Positions 51,690-61,219 of a DNA stretch of 64,000 bases are shown in pieces. The stretch covers positions 620,001 through 684,000 of the forward strand of contig CP029202.1 of NCBI GenBank assembly GCA_005222125.1. Reading direction: 5' to 3'. Under the pieces are notes generated by a model, which saw only the letters and a list, made by a program, of their open reading frames with translations, was not told where the DNA came from and ran no database searches. Origin of the DNA: Spiroplasma melliferum. Lineage in GTDB: Bacteria; Bacillota_I; Bacilli_A; Mycoplasmatales; Mycoplasmataceae. Numbering within the stretch: the stretch's first letter is position 1; each line of letters opens with the position of its first letter. The translations under genes were made by a program, and so were the position numbers.

Positions 51690-52094
51690 TTTTCCTTTCC
51701 AAAATCTAAATTAAAAAACATTATAAATAATTATTATTTTAATTTACTTAATATAAATGTTATTAATTTAAATTTTTATAACTAATCTTCATTTACCAAG
51801 TAGTGTCTAAACATGGTCATATATCTTAGATGTTATCATATTTTCAAGTTTAATTTCATATGAATTTATTAAAATTAATAGTATTCAATATTTTTTTTGC
51901 TTACTTATTCATAAATTTTCTTTATATCTACTAAATTTAAATTACAACAATACTTTTATATTCGTTAATAATACATTAAATATATTTTATTGTCTTATAT
52001 CATCTAAGATTTTTTTATACAACAACTACATATTTTTATATACTCATCAAATTGATGATATTTTCTCAAAAATTATAAATATTTTGCAATTATA
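51690..52094. other. AT-rich gap without recognisable gene
   Basis: Stops in all frames; probably promoter sequence of the surface protein gene plus decayed DNA. Nothing else seen. Confidence 0.4.
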
Positions 52095-52455
52095 TTAAAT
52101 ATATGTAATATTTTTGAATTAATACTATTTTTTCTAAGTCTTTTGAAGAAACTGATGTTGATATAACTTTTCAGCAATCAAGTTTATTTAATTCTTTTAA
52201 TTCTGCTATATTTGATATTTTATAAATTATATTTTCAATTAAATTTTTTGTTATTTTAATTTGTTTCAGTTTTGTTCTATCTGTAGTAAATAAATAATTT
52301 ATATTTTAAAAAAACTAGACCTCTATTTTTGATTTTTGTAAATTTTTAAGTAGGTATTGTCTATCCATGTACAAATGTATATTAATGTATATTATAGAAT
52401 CCAAATGTGTATTAAAATTTTTAAAAACATTTTTACATTCAGATTCATTACTTTA
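52095..52455 (-). pseudogene. Decayed gene fragment next to R-M system
   Basis: One minus-strand frame reads like protein over about 115 codons (NTHLDSIIYINIHLYMDRQY; then TDRTKLKQIKITKNLIENII) but has TAG and TAA in the middle and no start. It probably is the remnant of an accessory gene of the restriction locus. Confidence 0.4.
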
Positions 52456-52551
52456 TTTTTCTTCATCTTTGGGTTAAATTGAATATTTATTCCATTTCTA
52501 CACAATAATATTTTTTGCCATATTTAATTTGACACATTTCTATATTTTTAA

Positions 52552-53751
52552 TTATTTCGCTTCTATAGTTTTTCTATATATAATAAAATTTTCTTGATGC
52601 TTTGAACTAATTTTTATCTTTAAATTACGTTCACTATTATTTGAGTTAACACCTTGCTTAAAATCTTCTACATATTTTAAATTCTCTTTATTAATTTCTA
52701 ATACTAAAAATTTAGATAATAATAATCTATTTTTCATTTTCTTGCCATAACTATATAAATCATCAGTCTTCCCTAATTTAGTATTTCAAAATTTAGTAAC
52801 TTCAAAATCATAATATTTATCTAAAACTGCACTATATTCTAAAACTAAATACCAAATTTTTCCATAATTAGTAACTGCATCCATTACACTATTTTTGTCA
52901 TTTCCTAATACCGATAAAGAAGTTAACGAATGTGCTTTTAAATCTCCATAATATGAATTTGATATTCATAAATCAAAATCAAGTTCTTTAACATTACCTT
53001 TAATATTTAAATACTTTAATATATCACTAGATATATTATTAATTTTTAAAAAGTTATGAAAAAGAAATTCTAAATAAAAGCCAGGCCATTCTGATTGAAA
53101 TTTATCTTTAAAATCAGCATTAATCATTTCTTGATAACATGACTTCCCATATCAAATTTGGTTTGTATTTAAATTTTCATTAACAAATTTTTCTAAAACT
53201 TTTAATGACTCATTAGGTTCTTCATATGTATTAGTAATTAAAAAATCAAGTAAGTCAGTTAATTTTTTAAATAAATAAATATCATTTTTCTTAGAATCTG
53301 TTTTTTTAAATTTTCCATTAATAGTACAATTAATTAAATCAATAGTATGAACATACGCAATTGATGAATTGTTTCATCGGCGTTCTTGAATTTTTTTAAA
53401 AAGTTTAGGTAAAATAAATATAATATTATCTTTGTAATTATATATTCCGATAATAAATAGTTTTTGATTAATAAATTCTTGTAATTCAACTTCATTTAAA
53501 CCTACTTGCATTCTTTTTTCATGGATTGGATGAGGATTTCCAGAATAAGTTAATTTTTTAAAATATAACTTTAAGTTTTTATTTTTATAATTAAAATTAA
53601 TATATTTATCTAATATATCAAATTTTAAATTAGGTTGATTAAAATTTTTATATAATAATGTATAAATGCTTTTTATACCCTGGATATTACTATCATAATC
53701 ATTTACAATTACGCTGTCTAAATTAACTTGCTCCACTAACACTTTTTTCAT
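52552..53751 (-). CDS. Type II restriction endonuclease, PD-(D/E)XK type
   Basis: The 399-aa product follows and overlaps the methyltransferase gene by 29 nt. Near residue 258 it reads LDFDLWISNSYYGDLKAHS, which fits the PD-(D/E)XK nuclease core: Asp260, then D-L-K at 270-272. Other parts are not recognisable, as is usual for restriction enzymes. The target is unknown but must match the partner methyltransferase. The frame is intact, so the nuclease may be active. Confidence 0.8.
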
Positions 53752-54937
53752 AAAAACTTAATAATCCTTTCAAAACCACTTCTGCTATATTAATAGTTAT
53801 TGTATTTCCTAATTGTTTCATTGAAATATTATCATTTTTTGCTAATTTAAATTCTTTGGGAAATCCCTGAATTAGTTTAACTTCTTCTGGAGTAATATAT
53901 CTTTTATATTTTCCTATTATTTGCGCATGATTCATAGCTACTAAAGTAGATAAAATATCTGCTTTTTTAACTCTTATCCCAGATGGTCTAAACTGAATCA
54001 TACCATTTCAAATTGAATTAATGGATTCCCCAGCTTGTCATTCAAATTTTTTATGTGCTATGTTAGTTACTCAATTTAAATTATCATTTTCTTTAAGTCA
54101 TTTATCAATAAAATTTTTATTTCTTTTATATAAATCCAAATTTTTTGATATTATTCTTCATTTTCAATCTGGAAAATATTCCTTATTACTTTCATAATTT
54201 CTATTATTTATAAAAATATCTGCTCAAATTGGAAATCCAATAATTTTAATATCAATATTATTATAAAATTCATTTCATAAATTTAATAAGTTTATTTCAT
54301 AATCATTTAAATAATATTTATTATTTAAATCTTTACTTGATAAAAATGATCAGATATCTTGTGAAACTTTTGTTTCTTTAACCTCTTTCATAATACTATT
54401 AAACATTTCAATTCCATTTGAATTGCTTAAATCTTTTCTAATCCCTGGAATATAAATTCTTTTTCTATGCATTGGTATTCCAATATCCGTAGGAGTCAAT
54501 ACTAATGGTTTGGAAGGAAAAATATAGCCTAATCTTGTTAATTCTTCTGTTATAACTCTATATGTATTACCATTATCATGACTAACTAAATTACTAACAT
54601 TTTCAAGTAAAAGAAAAATTGGTTTTTTTGCTTGCAAAATTCTAACTATTTCAAAAAATAAGGCTCCTCTTGTATCATTAAATCCTTTTTGAAAGCCCCC
54701 TTTTGAAAACGGTTGACATGGAAAACCAGCACATAATAAATCAAAATCAGGGATTGTATTTTCATCTATTTCTTTAATATCGCCTAAAATCTTATTATTA
54801 AAATTATTTAAATAAACTTCTCTACAATACTGATCTATATCACATGCAAATATTAATTCTGAGTTTGAGATTTTATTCAAAGCTAAATGAAAGCCTCCTA
54901 TACCAGCAAACAAATCTACAAATTTTATTTTTTCCAT
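53723..54937 (-). CDS. DNA (cytosine-5) methyltransferase, type II
   Basis: The 404-aa enzyme has all core C5 motifs. These are I (DLFAGIGGF, residues 8-16), IV (GFPCQPFS with catalytic Cys74), VI (ENV, 112-114), VIII (HRKRIY) and X (KQLGNTITINIAEVV). The target recognition region contains IRVKKADILSTLVAMNHAQI followed by RYITPEEVKLIQGFP. It is not a CpG-type M.SssI homologue by gross features. AAAGGTGG precedes ATG 54937. It protects host DNA from the overlapping nuclease gene. Confidence 0.93.
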
Positions 54938-55287
54938 AAATATTAATCCCCACCTTTAATTACAACTCTATCATTATATAATTTATCTTAATTAAATTCA
55001 CTACATTTATTTAAAATTCTTTATTCTTTAAAAGGATATTAATTTTTTTATAAGCCAGCATATTACCTATTATGAACATTCTTAATATATGCCTTAACTA
55101 TTAACTCTATACTTGTTCATACTTTTCATTAGTTACCCTGGCAGTTCAAATATATTAAAATAATAGCATAAAAAATAGAAAACGATAATTTTTGTTTAAC
55201 CTTTATCTAATAAAAATTTTTCCATACTATTTAATTATAATAAATAAACTCCATTCCTTTTTGAAAATAAAAATCCCTACTATTTCA
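54938..55287. other. Intergenic region with R-M promoter
   Basis: A minus-strand TATAAT box lies near 54974-54979 upstream of the methyltransferase. The rest shows no gene. Confidence 0.45.
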
Positions 55288-56950
55288 TTATTCTGGTTCA
55301 ACTTGCAAATAACTCCCAATTGTATTTGTTATAATTTTTCAGCCATGTTGTTGCGTTGTTCCAAAATGGTGATCTATTGTTAAAAAATGATTAAAAATAG
55401 TTTTAATTAAAATATCAATATCAGTTGATAAAATTGTTCCTCCTCAACCACTATGATCTTCTTGATGAAAAGCAAGAACTTGGGTTTTTATCTTTTTTTT
55501 AAAAGCATTAAAATCATAATAATATGTTTGATAAATAATTTTAATTATTGTTCATTATTTAGTAGAAATACTAATTTTTAATTTGTCATGTGCCAAAAAT
55601 TGGTAATATTTTTCAATTTCATTATATTGATTATTCGATTCGTGTTTAACAACACTATTATCATTAAAAATTCAATACAACAAACCTGTTCCAGCTAGGA
55701 TTAACCCACCAATGACTAATGATAATCCTAACGTCTCAGGAGCTAATGCGGTACTAACCGTCGCTTCAGTGCCAATGATTGTGCCTTCACTGATGACAGT
55801 TGCTGTTGTTTCTGCTGTTAATGTTTCTGCCATAGTTAATTCTTCTGGAGCAGTCGTTGTTAATAATGGCGTTAGTTCCATTGTTTCTTCACTTTCAATT
55901 GCTGCCGTAGAACGAGGAGAAAATATCATATTTTTAAGATAATTAGCAGTTGTTTTTAAACCTTCGGTTGGTGAAATACCAGTCATTTTTGTCATTCCCC
56001 CTAATCCAAGAGCAGAAATTGAGCTTGATGCAAGAACTGATGATGTGTTATCAATGTGATGATTGTTGGTAACTGGTGAAGGATTGGCAGTTATTTTTGT
56101 CTTACTAGCATTAATTCCCTGAGCAAGAGCAGTTGTACCAATTGTTTTTAATTGTTCTTTAAATATTTTTTGTTTAGGTTTAGATAAAGTTTGGAAATGA
56201 TTATTTATTGCATTAAATCATTTTTGTTTTTCAGCAGAGGGTAGAGAATTATACTGTTCTATGATTGGATTATTTTTTAGCATTAAATTAATTCCTAAAT
56301 TTTTATTGTTTTCTAAACTAATTTTTTCTATCTTTTGATTTAAAAAATGATACTCATAATTTGTTAAGGTCCGGGGTAAATTTATTGGTGGTACTTGAAC
56401 TGGATTTACCACTACATGTTGTTGAAATTGCGATGATATAACTTGAAAATGTATTAACACTACTGATGTATAATTGGAATTTGTAGCTGGATAAATTAAT
56501 CAAAAAATATTACCTTCCCTATCCGTTGTTGCTCAGTGTCCATAAATTTCATTAATATTTAAACTAGGATATAATGTTTGAAGTTGCTGGAAAATAGTTA
56601 TTCTATCATTATTTGGTAAAAAACCTAAATTAGTTACAGGAATAATATTTGTTAAATCTTGCTGATTAGTTTCTTCTTCATTACTTAGTTGTTTTTCTTC
56701 TTGATCACAAATAACAAATTGGTTAGTTTGTAACCCACTAGGACCTGGTTGATTTTCATCAGGAATAAGTAAAGATGGAGAATGAAGGGAATTCTTTGAA
56801 CTGGCATCTTTTTCTAAAGTAAAAAAAACATAAACTGAACCACAATAAGACGTTCCAACACCTAATTTTGCTCGGACTCGTATTGAATAAGTCCCATTCC
56901 TTCTATGAAAAAATTTAAAGTGTAAAGTTATTTGGCTTGGATCAAAATCA

Positions 56951-57040
56951 GGATTTAACCTTGTAACTGCCGTTAAAATTGTTTCCGGACTACTATCCGC
57001 CAATAACCCTAAATCACGAACTTTGATTACATCTGCTAAT
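56951..57040 (-). repeat. Coding repeat copy 1 of near-identical 70-90 bp block
   Basis: Contains GTTTCCGGACTACTATCCGC, shared with copies at 57209-57299 and 57464-57533; spacing about 256 nt. Confidence 0.85.
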
Positions 57041-57208
57041 GATATTCTTTTGTCATCAATGCTATCTGTTGCTTGAATTTTAAAACTGATATTTAGTGTT
57101 CCTGAATAAATTGAATTCTTACTTCGACTTGCTCTAACAATTATTGTAATATTACCATTAATATTTTTTCTATAAAAAGTTACTGTTGCATATGCTGGGT
57201 CAAATTCA

Positions 57209-57299
57209 GGATTTAACCTTGCCACTGCCGTTAAAATTGTTTCCGGACTACTATCCGCCAATAACCCTAAATCACGAACTTTGATTACATCTGCTAATG
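57209..57299 (-). repeat. Coding repeat copy 2
   Basis: Almost identical to copy 1 over about 90 bp, differing at only a few positions. Confidence 0.85.
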
Positions 57300-57463
57300 C
57301 TTTTTTCTTATATTTAAGAGTGACTCCCGCTATTAAATTAAAGCGAACTCTTATTGAACCGTAGTATGGCGAACAAAGAGATTTTGCAATAATATCACAT
57401 CAAAATAATCCTTCTTTGTAAATTCCATAAGTCCTAATTCGTACTTGTTTTTGTTGAAAGCCA

Positions 57464-57533
57464 GGATTTAACCTTGCCACTGCCGCTAAAATTGTTTCCG
57501 GACTACTATCCGCCAATAATCCTAAATCACGAA
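57464..57533 (-). repeat. Coding repeat copy 3
   Basis: Almost identical to copies 1 and 2 over about 70 bp. Confidence 0.85.
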
Positions 57534-58290
57534 CAACAATAATATTTGACAAAAGCATTTGTTTTTTTACAGAAGAATCATCCATTAAATTAAACCGAAT
57601 ATGCAATATTCCCGAATAAATGGCAGCGCAATTTTTTTTCGCTCTAATTTGATATAAGATACTACCCGTTTTAGTTCTTCCTAAATTTCTTAGTGTTACT
57701 TGTTCTTGATTAAAATTAGGATTCCATTTTTTAATTGCTTTAAAAACAGTATTTTCTTTATCATTTGGTAATATTCCTAAATTTCGTTTTATAATTACCT
57801 TGTCTAGTGGAATTCGTGGTTCAAGATGCGAACAATTAGTTAGTTCTGGTCGAGATGAACTATCAGTTTGTGTTTGCAAAAGTGAACTCATTTGTTGTTG
57901 TGGTTCATCAATATTATTACTTTCATCAAGCATTTGCTCTCTCTCATTTGTTGTATCTGCTTGATCTGAATTATCAACCAAATTATTACAAAGTTGATAA
58001 AACTGTGATGGAGAGAATTGTTCCGATGAAATTAATGATATTTCGTCATCAGAAACATCATTATTATTTTCATCTTGGTCCTCTTTTAACAAATCATAAT
58101 TGCTAGTTGTTTGTCTTTTTCAAATGTTTTTTTCTCATAACTTCTTTGTTCATGGGTAAATCATATTATTACTTCTAAAATTGGTAAAGGTTGGTTGGAA
58201 TGATTTATAATAAATACTAGTAACCGTTACATGTGAAATTATATTACTCATAACAAAAATTATTCCTAATCATCCACAAATTTTTTTCAT

Positions 58291-58691
58291 ATTTTATGTT
58301 TAGTTCCTTTCTCTATGTTGTTATTTTTTAAAATATTTATTTTAATAAACTAAGATATTAATAGTTATTGGTAATTAATGAATCATTTGTAAAAATATTG
58401 TTTATTATAATAAAAAAACGAAATAATTCTTTGCTATCCATCAATTAATTGAAATATGAAATTAACTTGATAAATTAAGATAAAAACTTCGGAGTGTTTT
58501 TATATTTGTTTATCTCATATTTTTATTATAATAGTTTTTTCAAATAGTTAATTTCAATGGTTAGATACCTATTTTAAATTATATAACAAAAATAAAACAA
58601 TTATTTATTTTTTAAAGGATGTTCTAAGTTATTATGAAAAAATATTATGATAAAATTATTATATGTTAAGGCCTTTTAGGAGAGCTATAAA
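58291..58691. other. Intergenic region with divergent promoters
   Basis: Promoters for the minus-strand surface protein and the plus-strand J-domain gene should lie here; a TTATATG-type box precedes the latter. A hairpin AAAAACT-TCGG-AGTGTTTTT at 58482-58502 may be a terminator or regulatory stem. No gene seen. Confidence 0.4.
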
Positions 58692-59648
58692 ATGAGCTGA
58701 TGAATATATTTAATAATAATTTTAGGAACTATGCTTGTTTCTTTTTTTCTAGAAAGATGATTTTCAACTAAATCATTTTATAAAAATAAAAATGAAGAAG
58801 AAACATATATTGAAGATGATTATGAAGATGATTATAGTGATTATTTTACTGAATGAGAAATTGAAGAAGCAGACTGAGGATATTGAACGATTAATCAATT
58901 AACTGATTATACAAATGAATTAAGAACTAATAATTCTGAAGCAATAGATTTTGATTATTCTGGTTCAAATGAATATAACATAAAAAAAACATTTCAAGTT
59001 TTAAATTATTATGATGACTATAAAAAATATATTTTTAATTCACAATTATTAAAACTGGAAAAAGAACTTAATAAAAAATATGATGCTATTCTTACACAAA
59101 TTATAATTGTAGCCTTATTAAAATTTAATTATTATGCTGCATTATCAACAAATAATCTCTTATACTTTCTTTTTGAGGAAGATATAAAGGTTGATTCTAG
59201 TTTTGAAAATTTTATAAATAAAACAAATAAATTAGTATCAGATTATCTTGGCTACATTACTACTGGTATCTTAGAAGAAATTGATCTTACCGAACAATTA
59301 GATAGTTATAATAATCATAACCAAATTGAAGATCTCTTAGATTTTGGTAGCAATTTTATTAATGACTGATTTGAGGAAATGATTACTTTAATTCATGAAT
59401 TAGGATTAAATTTTGATGATGATGAAGATTATACTTTTGAACAAAATAATGTTGAAGAAGCTTTAAACTATTTTAGTTTAACAAAAGATGATACTTATCA
59501 TTCATTTAAGAAAAAATATCGTTGATTTTCAACAAAATATCATCCTGATGCAAACCCAAGTCATAAAAAATTTGCTGAAACTGAAATGCAAAAAATTAAT
59601 GGATTTAAAGATATTTTAGAAGAATATTTTCGTAATAAAAAAACATAA
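58692..59648 (+). CDS. Membrane-anchored J-domain (DnaJ-like) protein
   Basis: This 318-aa protein has an N-terminal membrane helix (WWIYLIIILGTMLVSFFLER), a very acidic segment, a long helical middle, and a C-terminal J domain with KYRWFSTKYHPDANPSHKKF. The HPD tripeptide needed to stimulate Hsp70 (DnaK) is intact. The many TGA Trp codons hide it from standard-code gene finders. AGGAGAG lies upstream. An inverted membrane-to-J layout suggests recruitment of DnaK to the inner membrane face. It is followed by a 17-bp terminator. Confidence 0.85.
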
Positions 59649-59673
59649 CAAGTTTAGATAATATTTTGATTAA

Positions 59674-59710
59674 AAAAAATGCTATTAAGATTATCTTAAT
59701 AGCATTTTTT
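59674..59710. terminator. Bidirectional 17-bp hairpin terminator
   Basis: 59674-59690 and 59694-59710 are exact reverse complements with a 3-nt loop, flanked by A and T tracts. The convergent gene's stop lies at 59709. Confidence 0.85.
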
Positions 59711-61211
59711 AACTAATTGTCTCTTCAAAAATAGTTTGAATATTATTTAGTAAGTTTCCTTTAATATATGTTAATTCATTGTCTAATAAATGACAACTAG
59801 TTTTAACATCATATCATAAGACATGATCATTAATTGTTGTCTTTTTAAAGTTAATTTTATTAATATTTTCTTTTAATAATTCTAATAGTTTATCACTTTC
59901 CAAATGATCAATAATTAAATTAATTGCTTGTTGATTTGAAGTAAATTTATAGCCTTCAAAAAAATTAATAAAATTCATTGCATATTCTTCTTTTCATTTT
60001 GGGTTTGTTGAAAAAATATAATCTTTAAATTCAAATAAATGCATTTTTTGATTAAATGATCAGTAAAAAGCTTTAATTTGATTAATAACTTCTGGACTAA
60101 TTTGTAATTTTTTTTCATTAACATTAAAAGTTGAACTTAAAAATTGCATAAATAAATTAATTATAATGTTTTCAGCAGCTGTTTTAACTTCTTTATGATA
60201 TTTATCAAGGTTTTTTTGAATTAAAGGAACATCATAAAATAAATTATAATCAATTAAAAAAGCATACTTAATTCGGTTTCGTAAATAATTATCATATAAA
60301 GCTTGATAAATTTTTTTATTCACAATTACATTACTATAATAATTCATAATTAATTTATCATTAATTGGTAAAGCTAATAAATAATCAATAAAAAACTTAT
60401 TTAATCCTTGGTACTGAAATTGCATAATTTGATGATATGATAAAAAATATTTTCGATATTGACTAACACTCATTTTTCGTCAAATGGCTTCTGAACTAGT
60501 TGGATTAGAAAAATCAAAGGTCAACTTTTCTGGTTTAACAGTTGTTCATTCCGAAGGTTCTTCTACAGTTGGTTCAAATTCATCTTTTAAAATGATATTT
60601 CGTTTAGTTGGATCAATATAATTATCGTCATCGTTTGACATACTATGTTGTTTGTTAAACTTAAAATATTTTTCTTCGTTCGAAGGATTATTAACGATTA
60701 AATCGGGAATATCATATAAAGCAATTACTGGTTTTTCTTTTTCATTTTTAATTGGATATAATAACTGAATAAAATTAAGATACCGGTCTGGAAAAGATAA
60801 ACTACTAAAATCAATTATTTTGCGTGGTGTTACTACTTTTGCTTTTGGTTGCGGTTTTTCTTTTTGTTCAGAAATAGAACTTAATTTTTCAATTGGTTTT
60901 GTTGACGGTAATATGGCAGGCTCAATTTCTCCTGGTTCTTCTTTTTCTTGATCTTGACGACTAAATGATTCTAATGTTTCATTACCAACATAATGATATC
61001 CGCGCAGAAAAACAACCCGATTATCTTTTAATAACGTAATAAATTGATTTGCTTGCTCAGAAGTTACAGTTGAGAAATACATATGAATTAAATTTAATAA
61101 CTCTGCTTTAATAATCCGATTACCATTTTTTGGTAAATATGTTTTAAATAAATATATTTCTAAATCCTTAAGATTTTTCATTTTTTTAATTTTAGTTAAA
61201 TCAAATTTCAT
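59709..61211 (-). CDS. Hypothetical protein downstream of helicase, 500 aa
   Basis: The N-terminal 70 residues look like a winged-helix unit (LKDLEIYLFKTYLPKNGNRI). An acidic, Pro-rich linker follows (residues 85-140), then a helical C-terminal half. No membrane segment. It starts 8 nt after the helicase stop, so the two are co-transcribed and may work together on nucleic acids. The frame is continuous with TGA as Trp. No family recognised. Confidence 0.75.
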
Positions 61212-61219
61212 AAGGCCTC

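Larger units (their letters stand above)
55288..58290 (-). pseudogene. Repeat-containing surface protein, 1000 codons, late nonsense codon
   Basis: An N-terminal hydrophobic segment (GWLGIIFVMSNIISHVTVTS) is followed by an acidic linker and five tandem repeats of 75-85 residues. Each is built on VRDLGLLADSSPETIL-A-VARLNP, a variable part and YSG-L-I-F. The layout resembles the 'sarpin' repeats of Spiroplasma ScARP adhesins. A Ala/Thr-rich region ends in a membrane helix (LGLSLVIGGLILAGTGLLYW). TAA at 55555-55557 (codon 912) cuts the protein; a further 88 codons continue in frame. Since the stop follows the membrane helix, the 911-aa product may still be anchored and displayed. Confidence 0.75.

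Noticed and set aside
55712-55942. 76-codon plus-strand frame rich in Val and Ala
   Set aside because: Antisense of the Ala/Thr-rich part of the repeat surface protein.
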